DNA of 64,000 bases from Symbiodinium natans. Taxonomy: Eukaryota; Sar; Dinophyceae; Suessiales; Symbiodiniaceae. The first letter of the stretch is position 1, and every line of letters starts with the position of its first letter. The translations under genes were made by a program, and so were the position numbers. The notes beneath the pieces were generated by a model. It saw nothing but the letters and a program-made list of their open reading frames with translations. It searched no databases and was not told the origin of the DNA. Below, piece after piece: positions 38,715-48,123 of the stretch. The stretch lies in contig CAJNDS010002260.1 in the NCBI GenBank assembly GCA_905221605.1, positions 472,370 to 536,369 on the forward strand, written 5' to 3'.

Positions 38715-38874
38715 AGCCTGAAGTCGGAGAGGAAGCAGGGCGAGACCGAACTTGCCATGAGAACGGCTTCATGGAAGCCCGAACTGCCTACGTCAACTTA
38801 CTTCTGTTTGCTAGGTTTAAGGTTTAGGGTCTAGGTTTGACTCTTCCGATTCTGCCCACAACACTGAACCCTGA
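38715..38874 (+). CDS. Unknown protein, last two exons
   Basis: Exon 38715-38785 reads SLKSERKQGETELAMRTASW KPE and ends at a GC donor (ACT|GCCTAC); exon 38835-38874 (tctAG|G) reads FDSSDSAHNTEP, TGA. Phase 2 matches. The intron is only 49 nt and contains TTTAAGGTTTAGGGT. Confidence 0.45.
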
Positions 38875-39112
38875 ACCCCAAAGAAGAAGAGAGGTAGCCA
38901 TGGGCCCTTTCCTATAGGACAGCGCGCACTTGCCCAAGCCCTTCTTACCTAGCTGCCCCAAGTTAAAGCTGTGAGGTGGAGGGGGGGGGGAGTTTACACT
39001 TTAGGATTTGGGGCATTGGGGGCCTGTAGCCTTAACCCTAAACCCTAAACCCTAGACCCCAAACCCTAAACCCTAGACCCTAGATACTAGACCCTAAACC
39101 CTAAACCCTAAG

Positions 39113-39324
39113 CCTCATACACCTTTGATCCTCAAGTGCTATCTCGATCATCTACGAAGCTGCACGAAGGTGCTGCCTGCCAAACGCAGTCTTCTGATCC
39201 AAGCCAAGGTGCTGTTCTGCTATTTGCTTCAGAACTCCCCCCAAAACACATAAACCCTAAACCCAAAACCCTCCGAAAGCCAGACTGTCGTTTTGCCCTT
39301 TGGACGGTTGGATCACAGCAGTAG
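39113..39324 (+). CDS. Long exon that reads through telomere-like units
   Basis: From aAG|CC the frame runs 212 nt to TAG 39322-39324: SYTFDPQVLSRSSTKLHEGA, then SSDPSQGAVLLFASELPP, then INPKPKTLRKPDCRFALWTV. The INPKPKTL part is translated AAACCCTAAACCCAAAACCC, so repeat units may have become coding, or a donor lies before them. The minus strand is also open (82 codons); the + reading has the better start context. Confidence 0.4.
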
Positions 39325-39452
39325 GCCGTCCACCCGTTGACGTCCACGCGAACCGTGTCGGTCTGCACTCCCAGGTGCAAGGTGCGGCCGCCGAGCGCAC
39401 TTCGCGTTCGCGGAAGCGTCCGTCAAAGTCTCAAAGTTCACGGGGGCTTAGG
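39325..39452 (+). CDS. Exon with a basic Arg/Ser-rich segment
   Basis: AG|GC opens RPPVDVHANRVGLHSQ and a donor CAG|GTGCAA is possible at 39374; the frame stays open through AERTSRSRKRPSKSQSS, an RS-like or nuclear-localisation-like stretch. GGGCTTACG tandem units follow (39450-39510). Confidence 0.35.
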
Positions 39453-39680
39453 GCTTACGGGGCTTACGGGGCTTGCAGGGCTTCTTACAGGGCTTACAGG
39501 GCTTGCAGGGCATCCAGGGTTTAGGGCTCAGGGTTCAGCCCACAGACCACACGTTACGTCGCAGCCCAGGACATGTCGTTCAACGTGCGCACGCCGAGAC
39601 ATCGTGGTTTTTGGGCTTAAAACTCAGCGCGCCCTCCACGCGGTTGCGCTTCCCCCCCCCCCCCCAAATGCAGAGCCGCC

Positions 39681-40129
39681 ATGGCTAAGCTGCGTTCGAG
39701 CCACCTTCGTCGTGGTCGTACGTTCTTGAAGCGCCCCGCCGCTCAGCGCTGCAGACCCGCAGCAGCAACGCTGCCACACGCAGAAGCGAGAGACGAACAG
39801 AGAACACATCAAGCGGAAGCTTCCCTTGAGACGTGGCCGCCTCCTCTTCTCGTGTGCGTGTGGAGCCAACTGTTCCGATGCTGCTGCTGGTGACTGAGAT
39901 TCTGTTCGCAGTGAAACGACGCGTGGGCTTGGAGCAGGCAGACTCTGACCTGCCGCTGCTTAGCTTGGTAGCAGATGTGCTTCAAACAATTCAGACCTGC
40001 GATGGCGTGCAAGCTCACTTCACTGCAGCTTCACGTCGACAGTATGGTGAGGCAGTGGCTTTTCGTGGCAAGCTTCTTCTCGAGTTCGCCCCATCAGTGG
40101 CGTGGCCACCTCGAGGGCGTCTTACGTGA
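39681..40129 (+). CDS. Repeat-free coding region, two overlapping frames
   Basis: ATG 39681 (context gccgccATGG, a good Kozak-like start) opens MAKLRSSHLRRGRTFLKRPA for 70 codons to 39893. An overlapping frame about 39833-40129 carries TEILFAVKRRVGLEQADSDL and PLLSLVADVLQTIQTCDGVQ, which looks more like a folded domain, with a possible acceptor ttcgcAG|TG at 39911 and donor ATG|GTGAGG near 40048. The region 39540-40350 has no telomere-like repeat, unlike its surroundings. One gene with an unseen splice, or a frameshifted copy. Confidence 0.4.
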
Positions 40130-40383
40130 CACTCACGCACACATTCGCGGTTTGCAGGGTTGCTGACTCGTGACGTCGCATGCTGCTGACAAAATGTTTG
40201 CCTCTGAATTACGCCCGCGACGACACGTTGCTATGCTAGAAAGCTATTTTTGAAGCCGCATTCCAACATAACACCTAATTGCTCTTACCCTGAACCACGA
40301 ATGCTTCGGTATGTACGAGGCTCCCGCACCTTTCAATAGATGCGCGGCAAGACACAGGGTTTGAGCGTTTAAGTTTAGGGTAG

Positions 40384-40985
40384 GGACTTGACTCGATGGT
40401 TCAGAAGCACCCAGTTTGTTTCCAAAGGGTTCTGGGAACAGTTCTGCTTAAGGGGTTTAGGGTTTAGGATTTAGGGTTTAGGAATTAGGGTTTAGAGTTT
40501 AGGGTTTAGGGTTTTCAGCTCAAGGCTCAGGGGAAGCGAAGACGGCAAGCTTCTCGCGCCAACGGGGGATGTAGCGATGAAACCACTGAATGCCTTGTGG
40601 GGAGGGGACCCTTTTCATGGTGGGCTGCGGGGATGTTCCCCTTTATACTAACAGTCCTTAGGGGTTATAGTAGCCCCGATTATAATACCGATTAAGGATT
40701 GAGTATTAATTAGGGGGAAGCATCCCAAGTGAGCTGGAGGATTATCTGGATTGAGAGTTTGCAGTCCTCTTATGTAGGCCTTGTAAACCCAGATGAGCAG
40801 GGTACCCCGCCCAAGAGTCCAACACCCCTGAATTCAGAAGCATTCTGTAAATCGGTTTAGGGTTAGGGTTTAGGGTTTAGATCCCTTGGAAGGGGTATTG
40901 GACTCCGCTCGATGGCTGCCTTCTGTCGTTTAGCACCGGGCATTGCTGCACTTGGTCTGAGTGTTGGGTGGTGTGTCGGAGTTGA
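40384..40985 (+). CDS. Unknown protein, four exons linked by phase
   Basis: Exons 40384-40454 (GLDSMVQKHPVCFQRVLGTV, donor GG|GTTTAG), 40519-40619 (RLRGSEDGKLLAPTGDVAMK, donor ATG|GTGGGC), 40730-40854 (SWRIIWIESLQSSYVGLVNP, donor TCG|GTTTAG) and 40881-40985 (IPWKGYWTPLDG). A MITE fills the second intron region (40628-40728). The intron 40855-40880 would be 26 nt of pure repeat. In the last exon a competing frame reads IGLRSMAAFCRLAPGIAALG to TAG 40998; a paralogous copy supports that frame, so the last junction is unsettled. Confidence 0.45.
40628..40728 (+). mobile_element. MITE-like element, family 1, copy 4
   Basis: GGGGATGTTCCCCTTTATACT at the left; GAGTATTAATTAGGGGGAAGCATCCC at the right (diverged end). 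Lies between predicted exons 40519-40619 and 40730-40854; the acceptor AG of the latter directly abuts its right end. Confidence 0.75.
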
Positions 40986-41309
40986 GCAGCTTCGGTAGCG
41001 ACACCCAACACCCCAAGTCCAAACCCTATAAACCCTAAATCCTAAACCCCAAACCCCAAACCCCAAACCCCAAACCCCAAACCCCAAACCCCAAACCTTA
41101 TACCCTAAACCAAAAACCCTTTAACCCGAAACCCGAAACCCTAAACCCTAAACCATCAACCCTAAACCCTAGACCCTAAACCCTAAACCCAAACCCTAAA
41201 CCCTAAACCCTAAACCCCGAACCCTAAACCCTAAACCCTGAATACTAGACCCTAACCCTAGATTCTATGCCCTTTACAGGGCTGAAGGGGTCCCAACCTA
41301 GAACCCCGC

Positions 41310-41606
41310 ATGAATAGGGCAGATACCCCCATACTGAGCCGGTGTTTCCGAAAATTTTGGAATCAATTCAGGACCCCTTTGGAATGTAGGGAGTCTTCCA
41401 TAGTTAAGGGGAATTGGCCTGCACCACTCACTACTCGACGGCAGTTCGTGTTTCAGCCTTTTGTTGAGATCAAGCACAGGATCGCTGCACTGGGTCTGAG
41501 TCCTTCGGCACCCCCAACCACTGCAGGATGTGTGTGGTGTGAGAACATGCGGCCTATCGTATTCTTGGGCTTCCCTTCGACTCGCATGATAATCCCTAAA
41601 CCCTAA
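41310..41606 (+). CDS. Hypothetical protein, 98 codons
   Basis: ATG 41310 opens MNRADTPILSRCFRKFWNQF and later HRIAALGLSPSAPPTTAGCV; the end (IPKP) comes from a CCCTAAA unit. The IAALGLS part matches 40881-40998 at DNA level with changes only at third codon positions, so this segment is likely coding in this frame. Could be several exons. Confidence 0.4.
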   Translation: MNRADTPILSRCFRKFWNQFRTPLECRESSIVKGNWPAPLTTRRQFVFQPFVEIKHRIAALGLSPSAPPTTAGCVWCENMRPIVFLGFPSTRMIIPKP

Positions 41607-41646
41607 ACCCTGAACTCTAAACCCTAAACCCTAAGCCCCCAAGCGG

Positions 41647-41799
41647 ATGGATGCCCAACATCCTCTTCTCTACGCCGGCTGCTGCCTTTACATTCTGGGT
41701 TTGGGCTTCTTTGGGTTCAGGGTCGACATGAATCAAGGAAGCCATACTCGGACCCCAATGGACATACCCCTAGGAGGTTCTCTAAAGCCCAAACCCTAA
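41647..41799 (+). CDS. Small protein or start exon with a membrane segment
   Basis: ATG 41647 opens MDAQHPLLYAGCCLYILGLG FFGFRVD, with one hydrophobic stretch, then MNQGSHTRTPMDIPLGGSLK; TAA 41797-41799 lies in a CCCTAAA unit. 50 codons. An internal donor TTCAGG|GTCGAC is possible. Family unknown. Confidence 0.4.
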   Translation: MDAQHPLLYAGCCLYILGLGFFGFRVDMNQGSHTRTPMDIPLGGSLKPKP

Positions 41800-41999
41800 A
41801 CCCTAAACCCTAAACCCTAAGCCCTAAGCCCCAAGCCCCAAGCCCTAAACCCTAACATACTCCTGACATGGCACTTGTGTTCCTTAAAGAATCCTTAAAA
41901 AGTGTCCCCAAACCCAAGTCCGTATGAGAGTCTTAGCTCCTTCTAAGCATCGGTGAGTGCATATTTGGGGAGTCCGTCTGGGGATACCCTCGACCCTGA

Positions 42000-42245
42000 A
42001 CCCTTAACCCTGAACCCTTAACCCTTAACCCTTAACCCTTACCCCTAAACCCGAACCCCTAAACCCCAAACCCCAAACCCGCAACCCTCAACCTTTCACC
42101 CTTAACCCTTAACCCTTAACCCTTAACCCTTAACCCTTAACCCTTAACCCTTAACCCTTAACCCTTAACCCTTAACCCTTAACCCTTAACCCCAAACCCT
42201 TAACCCTTAGCCCTTAACCCTTAGCCCTTAACCCTTAACCCTTAA
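42000..42245 (+). repeat. CCCTTAA array
   Basis: About 30 copies of the 7-mer AACCCTT (CCCTTAA), a fixed single-base variant of CCCTAAA, with a few CCCAAA and AGCCC units. Confidence 0.95.
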
Positions 42246-42293
42246 CCAACCACCCACTTTACAGACCCACACATGCTCCTGGGGTTGAAGGGT

Positions 42294-43301
42294 TTATAGG
42301 CGATAGGGGTTGAGGGATTTTGCACGGATGAGGATCTTGCTTGGAATTCTTAACGGGGTGTGCAGTGAAGTCGACAAGATCTGATCCTCTGTAGCCGCTT
42401 GATTTTCCGCGCTTCGCTCCTCAACACGTTGCGCATCGTCACGTAGCCTCACGTAGACACGTTGATCGATCTTAGGTTCGTTTTGCACTTCCTCGCGAGA
42501 CTGGGGAATAGACAGCTCGGCCCTCTCTCAGCAAAAGCCCCCGCCCAGCCTCAGACCTTTAGGGCTTAGGACCCACCTCCACTAGGAAGCTCTCTGTACA
42601 TGGAGGGCTTCACAGCTGAGAGGGCCATGCGCAATACGGAGAAGGAACCCGCCTTGGGCAAATCGGTGGTTTGGGGGTCAGCTGTTTTGCCGGCATGCTT
42701 GCAATGAGGACTCCTGCAACGTGTCTGTGCACACCCTTCATACAGGTCCAAGCATGAGGGATCATGCATTTTTGCTAATGATGGTCCATTTTGTGTCTCT
42801 CTCTGCTTGGATACTCTCATAGCTTCAGGTACCCGACAAAGCTTCCCCCGAGATTCCGAATCCCAGTACACGTCCCTCAGCTGAAGCATGCACAGACACA
42901 GACAGAGAAGCCCTAAACCCTAAACCCTAAACCTTAAACCCTAAACCCCAAACCTTAAACCCTAAACCCTACACCTGAAACCCTGAACCCTACACTGCAA
43001 TCTTGGCCGTGTCTATACTCGCGGACTCCTCCTCACGCAGGGTAATGATAATGACCTGGTTTAGGGTTTAGGGTTTAGGGTCCCGGATGATCAGAATAAT
43101 ATACCCATATGGGTAGTTCTCTACATGTGTGTCCATATTATGTAGGTGCCGTATTATGCCCTAATTTACCCATAGGCAAATCTATTCTAATTGCGTAAGA
43201 CGTTTTTGCCACTACACAGCAGTACTGTATCAAAACAAATCAGCTGTATCACAGCATCTGCCTTCACCTTTAGCTACGCAACAGCTTCCGTTGGTCTCCA
43301 T
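42294..43301 (-). CDS. Unknown protein on the minus strand with start exon, four exons
   Basis: Coding order: 43301-43268 (METNGSCCVAK, donor AAAG|GTGAAG), 43055-42996 (VIIITLREEESASIDTAKIA), 42880-42577 (303 nt: LRDVYWDSESRGKLCRVPEA, DPSCLDLYEGCAQTRCRSPH, SVLRMALSAVKPSMYRELPS; long pyrimidine-rich acceptor) and 42526-42294 (RAELSIPQSREEVQNEPKID, VYVRLRDDAQRVEERSAENQ, TAA). Phases match at the last two junctions; the first needs one unseen small exon. The last intron is 50 nt with one repeat unit. A Cys/His cluster (CAQTRCRSPHCKH) might bind metal. No other strand is open over the long exon, so the strand is firm. Confidence 0.65.
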
Positions 43302-43400
43302 ACCTACATCCGCTGTCGGTCATCCAAGCCCTCAACCCTAAACTCTTAAACCCTTAAACCCTAAACCCTTTACACTACCCTTATCCCCCTTGCCTCCCAG

Positions 43401-43483
43401 GAGGAGCTTGTAGGAACCTCCTGAAGGTGTGCAGCCTAAACAACGAAGTCATGGGCAAGTGGGTGGCTGAAACTCGGCTTTGA
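43401..43483 (+). CDS. Terminal exon, PPR-like tail possible
   Basis: After gcctcccAG|GA the frame reads GACRNLLKVCSLNNEVMGKW then VAETRL, TGA 43481-43483. The pattern LL..C...N...G.W.AE resembles the end of plant-type pentatricopeptide proteins, but one short exon is weak evidence. Upstream exons would have to lie in or beyond the minus gene 42294-43301. Confidence 0.45.
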
Positions 43484-43568
43484 ACTGCAACGAGGAGTGT
43501 GGCACATTGAGACCAACCTCGGCAGATAGAAGAATGCATAACTCTAAACCCTGAACGCCGAGCCCTAC

Positions 43569-43640
43569 GAGGTAACCGAGCCCCGCACGATGTTCTGAAG
43601 GAACAGCATTAAAGAACCCGCACGGTGCCTTTGGCCCAAT
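43569..43640 (-). CDS. Minus exon, unknown protein
   Basis: Minus AG|ATT opens IGPKAPCGFFNAVPSEHRAG LGYL and ends CTC|GTAGGG. 72 nt, phase 0 at both ends. A + alternative (AEPY E|GTAACC) is much shorter. Confidence 0.4.
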
Positions 43641-43791
43641 CTACACCCGGAACCCTAAACCCTGAAGCCTAACCCCTACACCCTGAACCCTGAACCCTAC
43701 ACCCTAAACCCTAAACCCTAAACCCTAAACCCTAAACCCTAAACCCTAAACCCTAAACCCTAAACCCTAAAACGCCAACCCTGAATCCCAG

Positions 43792-43860
43792 ATCGCGCCA
43801 GGGCTCGCTGGCCCCTCCGCCGAGGATGGAACCGCATTCAGGGGCCCCCCGCGCTGCATG
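43792..43860 (+). CDS. Candidate exon, strand ambiguous
   Basis: + reading after cccAG: IAPGLAGPSAEDGTAFRGPP; minus reading: MQRGGPLNAVPSSAEGPASP. Both are open because of high GC. C-strand tract before and G-strand tract after favour +. Confidence 0.3.
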
Positions 43861-44036
43861 TTAGGGTATCGGGTTTAGGGTTTAGGGTTTAGGGTCTAGG
43901 GATGGGGGTTTAGGGGGTTTAGGGGCTTTAGGGGCTTTAGGGGCTTTAGGGGCTTTAGGGGGTTTTCGGTGGTTTTCGGTGGTTTTCGGTGGTTTCGGTG
44001 GTTTCGGTGGTTTCGGGTTTCGGGTCTGACGGGAAG

Positions 44037-44302
44037 TTTGAAGCCCATGCTGAGGTTGCGTCGGAGACTCCAAAGCCCTGTGGAGACTGGGGAGGGGCAG
44101 TGGCTTGGCATGCGTTTCAGGCTCAAGACCTATGGCTTGAGGGTTCAGGGTTTAGGGTTAGGGTTTAGGGTTTAGGGTTTAGGGTTTAGGGTTCAATTAG
44201 TGTTTAGGGGCAATTGCCCTACTCCCGATCCTGGATAGATGGGCACATTTCTTGTCAGTTTTGGGGGGCACCTCAGCTGGACAGCAGTGTGGGATGTATG
44301 GG
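44037..44302 (+). CDS. Unknown protein, two exons
   Basis: Exon 44037-44142 (gggaAG|TTT) reads FEAHAEVASETPKPCGDWGG AVAWHAFQAQDLWLE and ends GAGG|GTTCAG. Exon 44208-44302 (TTTAG|GG) joins in phase 1: AIALLPILDRWAHFLSVLGG TSAGQQ; the frame ends at a TAA shortly after. A second frame of this exon (GQLPYSRSWIDGHISCQFWG) is open too. The intron (44143-44207) is mostly TTTAGGG. The second exon is hydrophobic enough for a membrane helix. Family unknown. Confidence 0.5.
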
Positions 44303-44328
44303 GTTCAGAGTTAACCCTAATCTCCCCA

Positions 44329-44469
44329 AGCCTTCGTGGTAGCTTAGTGGTACCCTTTACCCTTTTTTTGGGGTTACGAGTTCCCTTTTAAAAACAACCA
44401 AACCCAAAAAGAGGTGCCCTTATTATTAAGAGGTGCCCTTATTATTATATGGTTGCTGGGCTACCAAGC
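44329..44469 (+). mobile_element. MITE-like foldback element, family 2, copy 3, with internal duplication
   Basis: Left GGTAGCTTAGTGGTACCCTT, right GGTTGCTGGGCTACCAAGCC. The 21-bp word AAGAGGTGCCCTTATTATTA is duplicated inside, making this copy longer than the others. Confidence 0.8.
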
Positions 44470-44562
44470 CTTGTAAACCGGACCGGGCCAAGGCGCCCCA
44501 AACTCTTATAAACCCTGTGCCCTTAAACAGAATTTAAACCCCAAGCACCCTTAAACTCCCTA

Positions 44563-44814
44563 GTGCTACGCCGCTACGCACCCTCAAGCTCCCTGCTCCC
44601 TAAAGCTCCCCTAAACCCTGAACCCAAAAACCCTATGTTCCCTGAAGCTCCCCGGAGCTCTCTAAGCCTCGAAGCCCTTGAATCCGAGGTCAGTGGATTT
44701 CGTCCTCTGCTTCTGCAGCGTGGCGCGCTCGCCAGGTCGGAAGGGCCCCCAAGTGCGCCCTTCTTCCCTGAACCCTACACTCTAGGCCCCAAGGGATTAG
44801 GGTTTAGGGTTTAA
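44563..44814 (+). CDS. Hypothetical protein with possible short intron
   Basis: A + frame contains MFPEAPRSSLSLEALESE (ATG 44635) followed by GAG|GTCAGT ... ctgcAG|CGT; this 30-nt interval keeps the frame, so it can be read through or spliced. It continues RGALARSEGPPSAPFFPEPY and ends in a TTTAGGG unit. Pro/Ser-rich. Confidence 0.4.
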   Translation: MLRRYAPSSSLLPKAPLNPEPKNPMFPEAPRSSLSLEALESEVSGFRPLLLQRGALARSEGPPSAPFFPEPYTLGPKGLGFRV

Positions 44815-44970
44815 GGGTCAACCTCCCAAAAGCCTTCGTTCAAATGTTGACCAAGACCCGAACGAAGCCCTAAACTCCACACGAGAGACCGTAAACTCCA
44901 AACCTAATAATCACTGTCTGGCTGGTGCTTACGGAGGTTGGTCGTGGAGGTAATATATAAACGTACATAG

Positions 44971-45267
44971 TTGCCAATTTTTTTCCTTAAGACTAATCAC
45001 ACTAGAATTGACCCAACGCACTGTTCTAACTATTCAAGCCCCCATATTGGGACACTTACTCAGGCAGCCTCGGCGCTAAGAAACCCCGCTCGGTCTCAGG
45101 CTCTTGATTGGATGAGAAGCCCTAAAGTTTTAGGCTCAGGGTGGCTTAGGGTAAACCACTGCATCTTCATCCGCAAGCCCCGACTTTGGAGATCAGGAAA
45201 CTTTCACGAACCCGAACCAGAAATGGGTACTCCCCGTTTTTTCGGCACCAAGGAGCTCGGCACATAG
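44971..45267 (+). CDS. Hypothetical protein, 98 codons
   Basis: The frame ends at TAG 45265-45267 with RLWRSGNFHEPEPEMGTPRF FGTKELGT. The beginning overlaps another good frame (SLRLITLELTQRTVLTIQAP), so at least two exons with different phases are likely. No telomere-like array inside. Confidence 0.35.
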   Translation: MPIFFLKTNHTRIDPTHCSNYSSPHIGTLTQAASALRNPARSQALDWMRSPKVLGSGWLRVNHCIFIRKPRLWRSGNFHEPEPEMGTPRFFGTKELGT

Positions 45268-45462
45268 AGAACGGGGTGACTGTGGATAGTGATCGGCCTG
45301 GCAAGTAGATGTTCTGCGGCTTCATGATCCTAAGACACGAAATGACAGCCTAAGCCCTGTGTTCAGCCCTGAAGTCCTGAACCCCTAAACCCTAAACCCT
45401 CTGTCCTGAACCCCTAAACCCTAACCCCTAAGCCCTAAACCCTAAACCCTAAACCCTAAACC

Positions 45463-45493
<31 letters not shown>

Positions 45494-45717
45494 TAAACCC
45501 TCTAAACCCCAAACCCCAAACCCCAAACCCTAAACCCTAAACCCTGAACCCTGAACCCTAAACCCTAAACCCTAAACCCTAAACCCTAAACCCTAAACCC
45601 TAAACCCTAAACCCTAAACCCTAAACCCTAAACCCTAAACCCTAAACCCTAACCCTAAACCCTAAACCCTAAACCCTAAACTCTAACCCTAAATCGTTCC
45701 GCTCCTTGACGCCCAAG

Positions 45718-45991
45718 ACCCCCTCCCAAAAAAACTACCTTCCCGAACTCGCGTGTGTCGAAGGTGGAGGCTATCCTGCTGTCGAGGAGACCCTTTTTGG
45801 TTTCAGAGTTTAGGGTTTAGGGCGAGGGCTGAGGGCTGAGGGCAATTTTTTTGAGGTTTAGGGCTTGAGGATACGGTTTCAACATCGGAGGCCACGCATT
45901 CCTGTCGCGTGAGGGAGTGATCAGCGTTCTTTTCGATCAGTTCGGGCCCCAAGCCTACTTGCGACAACGCCCCAACACCCAAAAGCACTAA
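45718..45991 (+). CDS. Unknown protein, last two exons
   Basis: Exon 45718-45763 (TPSQKNYLPELACVE, donor GAAG|GTGGAG) and exon 45870-45991 (ttgAG|GA; YGFNIGGHAFLSREGVISVL, FDQFGPQAYLRQRPNTQKH, TAA) join in phase 1. The 106-nt intron holds TTTAGGG and AGGGCTG units. A long minus frame over the same DNA is the mirror of this frame. Well-balanced sequence, domain unknown. Confidence 0.55.
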
Positions 45992-46204
45992 AACGTCAAC
46001 ACGTTTCCATTTCTCTGAGGTGGATCTTGGACAGTGAGACACCTTGAGTTCGAATCGCAACTTCTACGGCTCTAGACCGTCAAAGGCGGAAGCCTAAATT
46101 TCCAATGATTGCCTATAGTATCCCCGGACTAGATCTCATGTCACAATCAGGAATCCCAGACTCCCTAGACAAAGGAATATTCCTTAGTCGGTATGGGGCT
46201 CCCC

Positions 46205-46730
46205 CAGCCCTAAACCCTAAACCCTAAACCCTAAACCCTAAACCCTAAACCCTAAACCCTAAACCCTAAACCCTAAACCCTAAACCCTAAACCTAACCCT
46301 AAACCCTAAACCCTAAACCCTAAACCCTAAACCCTAAACCCTAAACCCTAAACCCTAAACCCTAAACCCTAAACCCTAAACCCTAAACCCTAAACCCTAA
46401 ACCCTAAACCCTAAACCCTAACCCCTCAACCCTAAACCCTAAACCCTAAACCCTAAACCCTAAACCCTAAACCCTAAACCCTAACCCCTAAACCCTAAAC
46501 CCTAAACCCTAAACCCTAAACCCTAAACCCTAAACCCTAAACCCTAAACCCTAAACCCTAAACCCTAAACCCTAAACCCTAAACCCTAAACCCTAAACCC
46601 TAAACCCTAAACCCTAAACCCTAAACACTAAAACCTAAACCCTAAACCCTAAACCCTAAACCCTAAACCCTAAACCCTAAACCCTAAACCCTAAACCCTA
46701 AACCCTAAACCTAAACCCTAAACCCTAAAC
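46205..46730 (+). repeat. Longest CCCTAAA array in the window
   Basis: About 74 units over 525 bp, very few variants. It ends just before the exon at 46754. Confidence 0.98.
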
Positions 46731-46753
46731 TCTTCTTCCCCTGGGTACGCTAG

Positions 46754-47654
46754 ACCTGCCCGAGGACGAGCTGGGGTGGCTTGCGGAGCTGCTAGCTCCA
46801 GAGGCTAACAAACCCGGGTGTATCTTCTGCTTGAAGGTTCATGCTGTTCTGAGTAGGGCATGAAAAAACAAAAACAATATATACATATATACTGTATGAA
46901 TATATATATATATATATATTGTATGAATATATATATATATATATACATACTTACATACTTACATACTTACACACCTACATACTTACATACTTACATACTT
47001 ACATACTTACATACTTACATACTTACATACTTACATACTTACATACTTACATACTTACATACTTACATACTTACATACTTACATACTTACATACTTACTT
47101 ACATATATACATATGTACACGTATGTATGCAGACACATACACCTTAATACCTTAATTCAGGTCGAGATGACAAGGTACTAGTCCCTACTTGCGCTTACGC
47201 TACTCCATGCCAGGAACCTTCAAGTATCCCCAATTAGTCCTAAACCCCAAGCCCTAAACCCACACCCTTAGGCACTACAGTCACTCAAGTCGTAGATGTC
47301 AGTTCCTTGCCAGGCAGATCTCCATCGGAACAGCACGCGAATCTATGCCGGGTACTCAGGAAACTGCCTGAGATCTGGCGGGCTGCAGGTTGGCATCTAG
47401 GGCGTAACCGTAAACCCTCAGCCCTAAACCCTAAACCCCAAACCCTAAACCCTAAACCCTAAAACCTAAACCCTAAGCCCTAAACCCTAAACCCTAAACC
47501 CATCGCCTAAACCCTAAGCCCTAAGCCCTAAGCCCTAAGCCCTAACCCCTAAACCCTAAACCCTAAACCCTAAACTCTAAACCCCCAAGTGCCACATGAG
47601 GTCAAGGAGAAGTGCGGCGACGCTGCGGCACCCGGCGCCGAGGTGCAGCCGTGA
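46754..47654 (+). CDS. Unknown protein, three linked exons
   Basis: Exons 46754-46836 (DLPEDELGWLAELLAPEANK, PGCIFCLK, donor AAG|GTTCAT), 47314-47388 (AG|GCA: ADLHRNSTRIYAGYSGNCLR SGGLQ, donor CAG|GTTGGC) and 47601-47654 (AG|GTC: VKEKCGDAAAPGAEVQP, TGA). All junctions are phase 0. The first intron contains the ACATACTT satellite, the second a C-strand array before its acceptor. CIFC is a CxxC pair. Family unknown. Confidence 0.5.
46905..47100 (+). repeat. ACATACTT 8-bp satellite after TA microsatellite
   Basis: TATA-rich start (46905-46945), then about 18 copies of ACATACTT to 47100. Translations (Tyr-Leu-His-Thr) are artefacts. Confidence 0.95.
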
Positions 47655-47947
47655 GGCTTGAGACTCTTAGGGCTTAGGTCTGGGGTTTAGGGTTTAGGGT
47701 CTAGGGTTCAGGGTTTAGGGTTTAGGGTTTAGGGGTTTAGGGTTTAGGGGTTGAAGGTTGGGCTTATGGGGAGGGCTTCCTAGGTCTTAGGGCTCGGGGG
47801 TTTTGGACTTCAGCGCATGGCACGCCTGCGTCTTTAGGGTTTAGGGTTTGGGGTTTAGGGTTTAGGGTTTAGGGCTAGGGTTTAGGGTTTAGGGTTTAGG
47901 GTTTAGGGCTCAGGGTTTAGGCTGGAAGCCTACTCCTAGGACTCCAG

Positions 47948-47986
47948 GTCCGGCAGCCTGAACACTTTGCAGATCCGACATCCTGA
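47948..47986 (+). CDS. Short terminal exon
   Basis: After ctccAG|GTC the frame reads VRQPEHFADPTS, TGA. G-strand repeats precede and C-strand repeats follow. No partner exon linked. Confidence 0.3.
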   Translation, partial: VRQPEHFADPTS

Positions 47987-48123
47987 AGGGCCTTCCTAAA
48001 CCCTAAACCCTAAACCCTAAACCCTAAACTCTAAACCCTAAACCCTAAACCCTAAGCCCTAAGCCCTAAGCCCTAAGCCCTAAACCCTAAACTTAACCCT
48101 AAACCCTAAACCCTGAACCCGAG

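Noticed and set aside
45803-46060. 85-codon minus frame
   Set aside because: Mirror of the plus-strand terminal exon 45870-45991, which has splice signals and a phase match.
46860-47155. Frames encoding Tyr-Leu-His-Thr repeats
   Set aside because: Artefact of the ACATACTT satellite.
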